Notes: a model not told the origin generated them from the sequence alone. Shown: positions 24,660 to 32,002, counted from the first letter of the stretch. The stretch: DNA of 36,936 bases from Corynebacterium sp. (GCF_030826625.1 NZ_JAPJNQ010000012.1:1-36936), one strand, 5' to 3'. Translations and numbers: made by a program.

Positions 24660-25226
24660 ATGTCTATCATGCGCTCTGCCAAAGAGTTTTTCTTTGGTCC
24701 GGAAGACGATGCTTATTACGAGTACGACGAAGCTGCGGATTATGACCGTCGTGAGGGATATCGCGAAGCTCCGATGAGGGACGAACCACGCGATGGTGCA
24801 TATCGCGATTTACCGCCACGCCGCGAAGCCGCCGGTGCGCGTGATTACGGATACGAGCGTGAACCATTGCGTGAAGCTGCGCCGTCGCGTGGCCATAGCT
24901 ATGACGATTATGCTGTCGCCGCCCCAGCGCCTGCGGTGAATCCGGAGCCAGCGGTCGTCGCCTTGTCGTTGATGAGCTATGACGAAGCCCGCAAGATGGG
25001 TGAAGCTTTCCGTGATGGTGACGTGGTGGTTTTCGAAATCACTGACGCAGAGCGCGGAGTCGCTAAGCGCATCATCGATTTCTCGGCTGGCTTGTGCTTC
25101 GCGTTGCGCGGGCAGATGAAAAACGTTACCGCGAAGTTGGAGACCGACCGCAAGATTTTCGCGATCATTCCGGAACATGCGCAGGTAACCAGCATTGACC
25201 TTGAGCGTGCTGCTGGATTGCGCTAA
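24660..25226 (+). CDS. sepF: Cell division protein SepF
   Basis: A 188-residue cytoplasmic protein that tethers FtsZ to the membrane. The N-terminal MSIMRSAKEFFFG can form the membrane-binding amphipathic helix. Residues 15-95 are an acidic/Arg/Tyr-rich disordered linker, and about 95-188 is the SepF core (LMSYDEARKMGEAFRDGDVV ... IDFSAGLCFALRGQMKNV ... IFAIIPEHAQV). SepF replaces FtsA in Actinobacteria and binds the FtsZ C-terminal peptide. ATG 24660 has AAGGGGAAAG just upstream. The 79-base gap before it is AT-rich and could hold a promoter. Confidence 0.95.
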   Translation: MSIMRSAKEFFFGPEDDAYYEYDEAADYDRREGYREAPMRDEPRDGAYRDLPPRREAAGARDYGYEREPLREAAPSRGHSYDDYAVAAPAPAVNPEPAVVALSLMSYDEARKMGEAFRDGDVVVFEITDAERGVAKRIIDFSAGLCFALRGQMKNVTAKLETDRKIFAIIPEHAQVTSIDLERAAGLR

Positions 25227-25261
25227 GCAATCGGGTACGCGTATCTAACAATTGAATGATC

Positions 25262-25279
25262 AGGTAAACTAGACGCCCG
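25262..25279 (+). promoter_or_regulatory. Possible -10 element giving a leaderless yggT transcript
   Basis: TAAACT at 25265-25270 matches a sigma-A -10 box and lies eight bases before the GTG start of yggT. Transcription would then begin at or next to the start codon. No Shine-Dalgarno is present, and the -35 region (TATCTA, 25242-25247) is weak. Confidence 0.4.
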
Positions 25280-25572
25280 TGAGTATGCTCGGAGTAATCC
25301 TTCTCGTCATCATTCGCCTGTACACGCTGGTTTTGGTTGGGCGCATCATTATTGAGATGATCCAGTCGTTCGGCAGAACGTTCCAACCGCCGCGGTGGTT
25401 TATCATGATCGCGGAAGTACTGTTCACGCTGACGGAGCCGCCAGTACGAGCGCTGCGTCGTGTGATCCCACCATTGCGAACCGGTGGTGTAGCGCTGGAC
25501 ATGTCGGTGCTGGTGCTGTTTTTGCTGCTCATGGTCGCTAGCATGTTGGTGCGGGCGCTGCTGCTGCAGTAG
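25279..25572 (+). CDS. YggT-family membrane protein
   Basis: A 97-residue protein with two YggT hydrophobic segments, one at each end (SMLGVILLVIIRLYTLVLVG and MSVLVLFLLLMVASMLVRAL), separated by the conserved loop FQPPRWFIMIAEVLFTLTEPPVRALRRVIPP. The TEPP and PPLR prolines are family hallmarks. Family members are linked to osmotic tolerance and division, but the biochemical role is unknown. The GTG start has no ribosome-binding site and probably lies at the 5' end of the mRNA. It stands between sepF and divIVA, its usual place in Actinobacteria and Firmicutes. Confidence 0.9.
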   Translation: MSMLGVILLVIIRLYTLVLVGRIIIEMIQSFGRTFQPPRWFIMIAEVLFTLTEPPVRALRRVIPPLRTGGVALDMSVLVLFLLLMVASMLVRALLLQ

Positions 25573-25613
25573 TTGCTGTAGTCGCTGTTGATGTCAGCAC
25601 CTGCAAGGTAAGA

Positions 25614-25642
25614 TTGATCGAAGCCTGCAAGTCAGATAAATT
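25614..25642 (+). promoter_or_regulatory. Sigma-A type promoter for divIVA
   Basis: TTGATC (25614-25619), a 17-base spacer and TAAATT (25637-25642) form a good candidate about 85 bases before the divIVA mRNA start codon. A direct repeat TTAATATCG TTAATATAAC (25642-25660) immediately follows and offers an alternative -10 element. Strong separate transcription would fit the abundance of DivIVA. Confidence 0.55.
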
Positions 25643-25734
25643 TAATATCGTTAATATAACGCATGAGATTTTTGTAACTAACAGGTCTCGTCCGCATTCG
25701 CGGGGCCGCCACTTGAGTAAGAAGGGGAGTGCCA

Positions 25735-26823
25735 ATGCCACTTTCACCAGCAGACGTCCACAACGTCGCGTTTAACAAGCCACCCATTGGCAAGCGGGGC
25801 TACAACGAGGATGAGGTGGATCAGTTCCTCGATTTAGTCGAAGACACCCTTGCTCAATTGCAGGATGAAAACGATGAGCTGCGCGCACTTCTGGATGAAG
25901 CCGAAGCGAAGTCCTCGGCAAGCTCTGCTGGTGCTGCCACCTCCCAGGCTTCCGCATCCTCCTCGGTTGATGAGTCTAAATTGCGCTCCGAGATCGAAGC
26001 TGAGTTGCGTTCGAAGATCGAAAAAGAAATCCGTGCGGATTACGACGAGAAGCTGAACGAATCTCGCAAGGCTGCTGGTAAGGCACAAAACGAGGCTAAC
26101 CAGGCTAAGGCAGAGCACGAGGCAACCAAGAAAGAGTTGGCGCAAGCTCGTCAGGCCGCAGAATCTGCTGCGAAGTCCTCGGATTCTGACTCCGCTAAGT
26201 CGGCAGGTTCTTTCGCCTCAGCAGCGAAGCAGGCTCCAGCAGCTGATGCTCCAGCGCAGGCAACCGCGGATGCCAGCGGTATGGCTACCCCTGCCACCCA
26301 CATGCAGGCCGCCAAGGTTTTGGGCTTGGCGCAGGAGATGGCTGACCGTCTGACTGCAGACGCGCAAGCTGAATCGAAGGCTATGTTGGACGATGCACGT
26401 TCTAGCTCGTCTAAGCAGTTGTCAGAAGCGCAGGCAGAGGCGAAGCGTTTGGTTGATGTTGCTGAGCAGAAATCCTCCAAGCAACTCAACGAAGCTGAGA
26501 CTCGTTCCCGCACGATGATTCAGGATGCGGAGAAGAAGGCAGCGCAGACCACCTCTGATGCTGAGTCCCGTGCGGAGGCACAGTTGCGCCAGGCTAATGA
26601 GAAGGCAGCGTCGCTGCGTGCGGATGCTGAGAAGAAGCACACTGAAGTTATGAACACCGTCAAGCAGCAGCAGACGGCACTGGAATCCCGCATTGAGGAT
26701 CTGCGTACCTACGAGCGTGAATACCGCACTCGCCTGCGCACCCTGCTGGAATCCCAGTTGGAAGAGCTGGAAGCTCGTGGCTCGGCTGCACCGTCCGGCG
26801 ACATCAAGGGCAGCAACAACTAA
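25735..26823 (+). CDS. divIVA: Polar growth organiser DivIVA/Wag31
   Basis: A 362-residue coiled-coil protein that marks cell poles and recruits the elongation machinery. The N-terminal DivIVA domain (MPLSPADVHNVAFNKPPIGK, then GYNEDEVDQFLDLVEDTL, residues 1-50) carries the membrane-binding loop. Two coiled-coil stretches (about 40-140 and 190-345) are separated by an Ala/Ser/Asp-rich spacer. The second is built of repeated Ala/Glu/Lys heptads with recurrent DAE blocks. ATG 25735 is used because AAGGGGAG ends six bases before it; a GTG at 25729 would overlap that site. The gene ends in a long perfect terminator. Confidence 0.95.
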   Translation: MPLSPADVHNVAFNKPPIGKRGYNEDEVDQFLDLVEDTLAQLQDENDELRALLDEAEAKSSASSAGAATSQASASSSVDESKLRSEIEAELRSKIEKEIRADYDEKLNESRKAAGKAQNEANQAKAEHEATKKELAQARQAAESAAKSSDSDSAKSAGSFASAAKQAPAADAPAQATADASGMATPATHMQAAKVLGLAQEMADRLTADAQAESKAMLDDARSSSSKQLSEAQAEAKRLVDVAEQKSSKQLNEAETRSRTMIQDAEKKAAQTTSDAESRAEAQLRQANEKAASLRADAEKKHTEVMNTVKQQQTALESRIEDLRTYEREYRTRLRTLLESQLEELEARGSAAPSGDIKGSNN

Positions 26824-26896
26824 TCCTTCTCGCACCAGCCACGGCCTGAGCGCTCCAGCTGAGGTCTTGTGCACGAGGTCGTTGCAAAATACTACA

Positions 26897-26934
26897 AATA
26901 ATGCGCCTGCAGATTGTTCTGCAGGCGCATTATT
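26897..26934. terminator. Bidirectional terminator between divIVA and gltS
   Basis: A perfect 17-bp stem, 26897-26913 with 26918-26934, and a TTGT loop; core GCGCCTGCAGA. The base of the stem is AT-only (AATAAT/ATTATT), so it can serve both the rightward divIVA and the leftward gltS transcript. Confidence 0.9.
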
Positions 26935-26938
26935 CATG

Positions 26939-26990
26939 TCTATGCCGACAAGGCGCTAAGCGCTTCTATGTCGGCAAGAGCTGAGCGCTT
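26939..26990. repeat. Diverged 26-bp tandem repeat with inverted arms
   Basis: Two adjacent, imperfect copies begin TCTATGCCGACA (26939) and TCTATGTCGGCA (26965) and end in AGCGCT. The differences make TGCCGACA (26942-26949) and TGTCGGCA (26969-26976) an exact inverted pair, so the region can fold into an 8-bp hairpin just downstream of gltS on the minus strand. Confidence 0.6.
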
Positions 26991-26999
26991 AGACGATAG

Positions 27000-28487
27000 C
27001 TAAGCTTTCTGGTTCTGTAGCTCTTCGACCGCAGGGTCAGACCACTTGCCCTTGGTAACACCGTTTTTGTACACGATGCCGGAGACCAGGGCGATGACGA
27101 AGATGATGGCCATCGGAATAAGAATGACGTAAACGTTGCCCACGGCGAACATCACCGGGATGCACAGTGCGGTGACAAGGCCACCACCGAAGAACGGCTC
27201 GAAGGCCAGCTGTTTATAGCCGAAGGCTTCCAGAGCGGGTGATTTTTCGTCCGGGTCGGCCACGCGCAACAGGGCCAGACCAGTTGCGGTAACACCCATG
27301 GATTGTCCGAAGTCGCCAACACCACGTTCTACCCAGAATTCTGGGATCACGCGTGGCGTGAAGAACCACAGGATGATCACGTTGAAAGCAATGCCCGCGA
27401 TGGACAGCAGAACGAACGCCTGCCAGTAATCAGCAATAACGGTCAGCGAGATCGTCGCCAAGGCTGCTGCGATCAGCAGGTCCAAGCCCAGGCCCTGGAT
27501 TCGCTTCATCATCTCGTGGTCTACGAGGTCGGTGCGTCCAGTCTTGTCCAGGAAGACCTGAACGACCACACCGCCGATCATCGCCAGCGGGAACAACGGG
27601 ATATAACCCAGCAGAGTGGTTCCGTCACCCTCAGAGACGAACAGCGAATCTGGCTGTCCCCACAGCAGGTTTTCGATCCAGGTAATGAGCTCAAGCAGCA
27701 ACCAACCGATGATGATCGCGACACCGACGACAGCCATGTGCAGCGTCAACGGCTCGATCGAGTTGGGGCGAGCGGTCTGGCGACCAGCAGAAACCTGTTC
27801 TTCGGAGGTGTAGAGCCCCTGCAGTTCGGATTCGGACTGCTCGTTGACGTTTTTGATTACTTCCGTCTTGCCTTTGCGCACGGCCCAGTTCAAAAAGCCC
27901 ATGCCGACGATGATGCCGGCGACCAAGCCGACTGTAGCCATCGCCAGCGCCAAATCGGTTGCCTCTGGCATTCCGACGTCTTCGAAAGCTGGCTGCATGC
28001 CTGCCGCGGTGCCGTGGCCACCTTCGAAGGCGATCTCGATCAGTGCACCGAATTTCTCATCCACATCGAACAGCGGAGCCAGAATCAGCACTGCGAGCAA
28101 TAAACCGACGACATACTGGCCGGAGCCATAAGCTATACCGATCGACAGCTGTGGACCTGCGAGCTTGAGGACACGTCCTGGCTTCGGAATCTTTGAGCCT
28201 AAAAATAGCGTCGCGAAGACAACGGAAATCAACAGCCCGGGGAGGCTGGACCAGACGGTGTAGATGTCTTCGGTGAACAGGCCGCCGTCGGCAAGCCAGT
28301 CCCAGTTGATAACGTCAGCGAGCTTGCCGACGACTTGCTCACCAGCCACCAGTGCCAACAGTCCGGCGATGATGCTGCTGGGCAGCAGTAGTTTTTGTAA
28401 GAATTTCAGCTTCACGCGAAGGTACTTACCGGCGAGCATGATTGCTACCAGCAAGATCAGCGCAAAGCCCACTGTTCCTGCACTCAT
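27000..28487 (-). CDS. gltS: Sodium/glutamate symporter GltS (ESS family)
   Basis: A 495-residue polytopic membrane protein with about 11-12 helices in two inverted halves. The re-entrant motif GGHGT is at residues 156-160, and a second re-entrant-like segment is GDFGQSMGVTATGLALLRV in the C-terminal half; both are typical of the ESS glutamate:Na+ symporters. The central cytoplasmic linker (about residues 210-245) is longer and more charged than the minimal family form. ATG 28487 has an AGAGAG segment upstream. It is read leftward, behind lutABC, and ends opposite divIVA. Substrate assignment to glutamate is by family; other dicarboxylic amino acids are possible. Confidence 0.9.
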   Translation of the reverse strand: MSAGTVGFALILLVAIMLAGKYLRVKLKFLQKLLLPSSIIAGLLALVAGEQVVGKLADVINWDWLADGGLFTEDIYTVWSSLPGLLISVVFATLFLGSKIPKPGRVLKLAGPQLSIGIAYGSGQYVVGLLLAVLILAPLFDVDEKFGALIEIAFEGGHGTAAGMQPAFEDVGMPEATDLALAMATVGLVAGIIVGMGFLNWAVRKGKTEVIKNVNEQSESELQGLYTSEEQVSAGRQTARPNSIEPLTLHMAVVGVAIIIGWLLLELITWIENLLWGQPDSLFVSEGDGTTLLGYIPLFPLAMIGGVVVQVFLDKTGRTDLVDHEMMKRIQGLGLDLLIAAALATISLTVIADYWQAFVLLSIAGIAFNVIILWFFTPRVIPEFWVERGVGDFGQSMGVTATGLALLRVADPDEKSPALEAFGYKQLAFEPFFGGGLVTALCIPVMFAVGNVYVILIPMAIIFVIALVSGIVYKNGVTKGKWSDPAVEELQNQKA

Positions 28488-28551
28488 GTTGCACTCTCTT
28501 CTCTATTCAGTCTTTCAGCGGTGCTGGTCTTCTTGCATGATTTGGGCATAC

Positions 28552-28611
28552 AAAAAGGGTTAGGCGGTCGTGTTATCTGCACTGCATGCAGATTACGTAC
28601 CAGCCTAACCC
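28552..28611 (-). terminator. Terminator-like hairpin between lutC and gltS
   Basis: On the minus strand GGGTTAGGC (28611-28603) pairs with GCCTAACCC (28565-28557), followed by TTTTTG. Inside the 37-base loop is a second perfect stem, ATCTGCA/TGCAGAT. The U-tract places the terminator direction leftward, after lutC. Only about 65 bases separate it from the gltS start, so read-through or attenuation would control gltS if it lacks its own promoter. Confidence 0.75.
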
Positions 28612-28654
28612 ACAGTAAAAATTTGCTGTGAAGCGGCTAATAGTTGCGTGGCAA

Positions 28655-29290
28655 CTACTCGGCAACGATGATGATATCCAGGCGACGCGGCCCGTGTACA
28701 CCTTCCACGCGTTCCAACTCAATATCGGAGGTGGCCGACGGGCCAGAGATCATGGTGATCGGCCGGGTGCCTTCGATCGCTTCCAGGGCTTGTGGCACCA
28801 AATCGACGACGTCTTTTTCGAAGACCACGCAAACGTGGTGATCCGGAACCAGCGTAATCGCACGACGGCCCTCATCTGGGCGTGCGGATAAGAAGATGGT
28901 GCCCGTATCGGCGCAGGAGACCGTAGAACCGGTGAGTACGGCAGCGATGGAATCGAGGTCATCGATGGTCAGCGGTTGCTCATCGGTATCGACGATGAAG
29001 TCGCGATCGGGCAGCCAGTTTTCCGGCAGGCCGGAAGGGATAACGCAGGTGCGATCTTCCAGCAGCTCCGCGATGCGCTCAGGCAGCGAGGACATATCTT
29101 CGCGGTAGACGTTGGCCTTGTAATCGATCAGTCGGTCGATAAGCACCTCGACGACTTCCGCACCTTCGCGTTCGCCCACCCGGCGGTATTCCCGCGGCAC
29201 TGGTGGTGGAGTGGGGTGGTCGCTGAGCGAATTGCGCAAACGCGCAAAGATCTCGGTTTTCGCGTCGTCGTACTCGTATTTCTGATCCAT
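28655..29290 (-). CDS. lutC: Lactate utilization protein LutC (LUD domain)
   Basis: A 211-residue cytoplasmic LUD-domain protein, the third subunit of the LutABC iron-sulfur L-lactate oxidation system. Family-like segments are the conserved SCADTGTIFLS, RRAITLVPDHHVCVV, then TMISGPSATSDIELERVEGVHGPRRLDIIIV at the end. ATG 29290 shares one base with the lutB TAA (TAATG); the frame is open to 29410 inside lutB but has no reason to start there. It is the last gene of the lutA-lutB-lutC unit and is followed by a terminator-like hairpin. Confidence 0.93.
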   Translation of the reverse strand: MDQKYEYDDAKTEIFARLRNSLSDHPTPPPVPREYRRVGEREGAEVVEVLIDRLIDYKANVYREDMSSLPERIAELLEDRTCVIPSGLPENWLPDRDFIVDTDEQPLTIDDLDSIAAVLTGSTVSCADTGTIFLSARPDEGRRAITLVPDHHVCVVFEKDVVDLVPQALEAIEGTRPITMISGPSATSDIELERVEGVHGPRRLDIIIVAE

Positions 29291-30765
29291 TAGGAATCCG
29301 CCTCCGTTGTGTTGCCGCGGTTTTTCGCCCACCAGTGCCGGAAGGCCTGCTTTGGCGGTTTCGGAATATCGCGTTGCGAAGTCCAGCCACCCGCGATGCC
29401 CGGCAACCAACCGATGGAACCGTTCCGTCCGGCGACGATGCGGCTCAGTGGCAGACCACGTTCGACGAGTTTCATCACTTGGCCAGAGCCCATGACGAAG
29501 CTGGCTGCCTTCATCAGCGCAGCCATTTGCGACGGGCCGGATTGCTCGTCAACAGCTTTGGAGCGCAGGTGCACTAGAATGTCCGGAATGTTGATCTTGA
29601 CTGGGCAGACGTCGTAACAGGCGTTGCACAACGACGAAGCAAACGGCAGGGTCGCGTTTTGCTCGGAGGTGATGCCGGTCAGCTGTGGTGAAAGAATCGC
29701 ACCGATCGGGCCTGGGTAGACCGAACCATAGGAGTGACCACCGGCTTGTTCGTAGACCGGGCAAACATTCAGACACGCGGAACAGCGGATGCAATGCAGC
29801 GCGGAGCGTCCGTCTTCGTCGTTCAGGACGGCGGAGCGGCCGTTATCCAGCAGGACCACGTGAACGTTTTTCGGGCCATCGCCGTCGAAAGAACCCGTCC
29901 ACAACGAGGTGTATGGGTTCATGCGCTCACCGGTCGACGAGCGCGGCAGCAGTTGCAGGAACACCTCGAGATCAGAAAACGTCGGGATGAGCTTCTCGAT
30001 GCCCATCACGGTGATCAGCGTTTCTGGCAGGCTCAGGCACATGCGGCCGTTGCCCTCGGATTCGACGACGGAGAGTGTACCGGTGTCGGCGACACCGAAG
30101 TTTGCGCCAGAGACCGCGACCTTGCGCGACAAGAATCGTTTGCGCAGGTGACGACGGGCCGCCTCAGCGAGCACGGCGGGCTCGGAGGTCAGGTCATCGC
30201 CGGCTTCGGGCATCTTGTCTTTGAAGATCTCACGGATCTCGTCGCGGTTGCGGTGGATCGCCGGAACCAGAATGTGGGAGGGCTTATCCTCGCCGAGCTG
30301 CACGATCAGCTCTGCCAAGTCGGTTTCGGTGGCGGTGATGCCGCGCTCTTCCAAGTAATCGTCCAAGCCGATTTCCTGGGTGGCCATCGACTTGATCTTG
30401 TTGACTTCCGTCTCGCCGGTCTCGCGGATTAGCTCGGCGACGATCTTGTTGGCTTCTTTTGCATCGCGCGCCCAGTGCACGTGACCGCCAGCAGCCTCAA
30501 AGTTGGCGGCGAACTGTTCGAGCAGTTCCGGCAAGTTTGCCATGACGTTCGACTTAATTGCCGAGCCCGCACTACGCAGCTGTTCCCAATCCGGAACCTC
30601 GCCGACGACGTTGTTGCGCTTCGCGCGGATCGCGTGCGTGGCGTGGTGAATGTTTTTGCGCATCTGCGTGTTTTGCATCTGATGCTTCGCAGAAGCCGGA
30701 AATGGGGTCGATAGGTTGATGTTGCCCTGGCCGTAAGCGGGCATTCCCAAAGCGACGGTGCTCAT
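29290..30765 (-). CDS. lutB: Lactate utilization iron-sulfur protein LutB
   Basis: A 491-residue protein combining an N-terminal LUD domain (about residues 70-300) with a ferredoxin-like 4Fe-4S region: CIRCSACLNVCP with Cys325/328/331/335 and CNACYDVCP with Cys380/383/387. It passes electrons from L-lactate oxidation to pyruvate, in complex with LutA and LutC. The start ATG 30765 has AGGAGG upstream on the minus strand and overlaps the lutA stop by one base (TAATG). A longer frame to 30933 lies inside lutA and is not used. Both cluster motifs are intact. Confidence 0.94.
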   Translation of the reverse strand: MSTVALGMPAYGQGNINLSTPFPASAKHQMQNTQMRKNIHHATHAIRAKRNNVVGEVPDWEQLRSAGSAIKSNVMANLPELLEQFAANFEAAGGHVHWARDAKEANKIVAELIRETGETEVNKIKSMATQEIGLDDYLEERGITATETDLAELIVQLGEDKPSHILVPAIHRNRDEIREIFKDKMPEAGDDLTSEPAVLAEAARRHLRKRFLSRKVAVSGANFGVADTGTLSVVESEGNGRMCLSLPETLITVMGIEKLIPTFSDLEVFLQLLPRSSTGERMNPYTSLWTGSFDGDGPKNVHVVLLDNGRSAVLNDEDGRSALHCIRCSACLNVCPVYEQAGGHSYGSVYPGPIGAILSPQLTGITSEQNATLPFASSLCNACYDVCPVKINIPDILVHLRSKAVDEQSGPSQMAALMKAASFVMGSGQVMKLVERGLPLSRIVAGRNGSIGWLPGIAGGWTSQRDIPKPPKQAFRHWWAKNRGNTTEADS

Positions 30766-31568
30766 TATTTCGCCTCCTGCGGGATGGAAAGTTCGTCGGC
30801 GGTCTCTGGGTTCCAAGGGTTTTCGCGGGTGGAAGCCAGAATTTCTGCCAGGTGCAGCGTGCGGGTTGGCGAGCCCTTGCGGTGCAGGATGCCACCTAAG
30901 TGCATCAGGCAGGATGCGTCGCCACCGGTGCACATTTCGGCTCCGGTGGATTCAATATTGCGTACTTTTTGCTCACCCATAGCGCCGGAAACGCCCGGAT
31001 CTTTGATGGAGAAGGTGCCACCGAAACCGCAGCATTCTTCTTTGTCCGGCAATTCCACCATGTTGATGCCTGCGACCGTGTCCAGCAGATCCGGCTGTCG
31101 TGAACCCAAGCGCAGCAAACGCATGCCGTGGCACGACGGGTGGTAAGTCACGGTGTGGGGGAAGTAGGAGCCGAGCTGTTCGCCGGCGTTAGTGATGCCT
31201 TCGACATCCCGCAGGAACTGTGCGAGCTCGTAGGTGTTGCCGGCGATATCAGTGGCGCGCTCAGCAAGCTTTGGATCGCCATTCTTGCGGGCGACCATAG
31301 GCTGTTGGTGGCGCAGCGATGCCACGCACGAACCGGATGGGGCGACGGCGACATCGTAGTCGACGGAGCTGAAGGCCTTGACGTGGTTGCGTACCACAGG
31401 CAGGGCATCTTTCAGGTAGCCGCTGTTGACGTGCATCTGCGAGCAGCAGGCCTGGCCTTCAGGGAAGATGACCTCGTGGCCGAGCCTTTCGAGAATATTT
31501 GCGGTCGCCAGAGCCACCCGTGGGTACATCGCGTCGACGATGCAGGTAGCAAATAGTGCGATTTTCAT
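30765..31568 (-). CDS. lutA: Lactate utilization Fe-S oxidoreductase LutA
   Basis: A 267-residue protein with two CCG domains, the cysteine-rich units found in LutA, GlcF and heterodisulfide reductase. The first holds GQACCSQMHVNSGY, the second HPSCHGMR and EECCGFGGTFSIKDP. It starts MKIALFATCIVDAMYP, as in other LutA proteins. The RBS AAGGAC lies upstream of ATG 31568. First gene of a tightly coupled lutABC operon; such operons allow growth on L-lactate with electrons going to the quinone pool. No LutR or LldR regulator and no lactate permease gene is visible in the window. Confidence 0.94.
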   Translation of the reverse strand: MKIALFATCIVDAMYPRVALATANILERLGHEVIFPEGQACCSQMHVNSGYLKDALPVVRNHVKAFSSVDYDVAVAPSGSCVASLRHQQPMVARKNGDPKLAERATDIAGNTYELAQFLRDVEGITNAGEQLGSYFPHTVTYHPSCHGMRLLRLGSRQPDLLDTVAGINMVELPDKEECCGFGGTFSIKDPGVSGAMGEQKVRNIESTGAEMCTGGDASCLMHLGGILHRKGSPTRTLHLAEILASTRENPWNPETADELSIPQEAK

Positions 31569-31582
31569 GGGAATTGTCCTTA

Positions 31583-31620
31583 GTGACGCAGTGACAGTGA
31601 CACAGGGATGCGGTGACGCA
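31583..31620 (-). repeat. GTGAC repeats in the lutA leader
   Basis: GTGACGCA occurs at 31583-31590 and 31613-31620, exactly 30 bases apart, with two further GTGACA copies at 31591 and 31597. The cluster lies between the candidate lutA promoter and the start codon. It may be an operator or another small duplication; it does not match the GntR-type LldR site I know. Confidence 0.5.
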
Positions 31621-31640
31621 AAAATGGGGTCTGTCTAAAA

Positions 31641-31670
31641 TTATCCGATCACGGTAACCGCTTCTGCAAA
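31641..31670 (-). promoter_or_regulatory. Candidate promoter of lutABC
   Basis: On the minus strand TTGCAG (31670-31665), an 18-base spacer and GATAAT (31646-31641) lie about 73 bases before lutA ATG. The spacer holds the near-palindrome CGGTTACCG, a possible regulator site. Confidence 0.4.
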
Positions 31671-31694
31671 ACGGCTGGGGGTAATGGAAAACTC

Positions 31695-31700
31695 TATAAT
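31695..31700 (+). promoter_or_regulatory. Consensus -10 box for the small membrane protein gene
   Basis: TATAAT, a perfect -10 hexamer, lies 117 bases before the 50-codon gene at 31818. No good -35 element is seen at the right distance, so its use is uncertain. Confidence 0.35.
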
Positions 31701-31817
31701 GACTCGCGTGTGATCTAACCGTGCCACATCACCCCGCCGGTGGCATAATAAAACTACTGCCAAAAAAATCACACAGGTTATGCTTAGCAAGCAGGAAGGA
31801 CGCGTGCAGGAGAAACA

Positions 31818-31970
31818 ATGATGCTCATCGTCTTGTTATTAGCCTTCGTTGCCTTCCTGGCTCTCGTGCTGTTCTTGGCGACGGGTGCGAGTGCGTGGTT
31901 GTTCGCATTATTTGGCAGCGCCGGGGTGGCGTTGGTGTTGCTCATCGTCGATGCAGTGCGCAAGAAGTAG
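31818..31970 (+). CDS. Small membrane protein (50 residues)
   Basis: A short frame of 50 codons with a good AGGAG at 31809-31813 and adjacent ATG ATG starts (31818, 31821). The product is almost wholly hydrophobic: one segment MMLIVLLLAFVAFLALVLFL and a second, AWLFALFGSAGVALVLLIV, with a Gly/Ala/Ser turn between, ending in DAVRKK. This fits a two-helix hairpin with a positively charged cytoplasmic end. Corynebacteria carry a small membrane protein gene between divIVA and ileS, so it is probably conserved, but I recognise no function. The last eight codons (with the stop) lie in the first copy of a 28-bp tandem duplication. Confidence 0.75.
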   Translation: MMLIVLLLAFVAFLALVLFLATGASAWLFALFGSAGVALVLLIVDAVRKK

Positions 31971-32002
31971 CCCGGTCGATGCAGTACGCAAGAAGTAGCC
32001 CG
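31947..32002. repeat. 28-bp tandem duplication at the small gene's 3' end
   Basis: Two head-to-tail copies (31947-31974 and 31975-32002) differ at a single base (G versus A at position 12). The first copy contains the last codons and stop of the 50-residue membrane protein gene; the second is non-coding. Confidence 0.92.

Noticed and set aside
27303..28103. A 266-codon plus-strand frame opposite gltS
   Set aside because: It is a shadow of the membrane protein gene: very rich in Gln, Asp, Arg and His, with no start signals or family resemblance.
29734..30432. A 232-codon plus-strand frame opposite lutB
   Set aside because: It is antisense to the iron-sulfur protein whose cysteine motifs are intact; no supporting signals.
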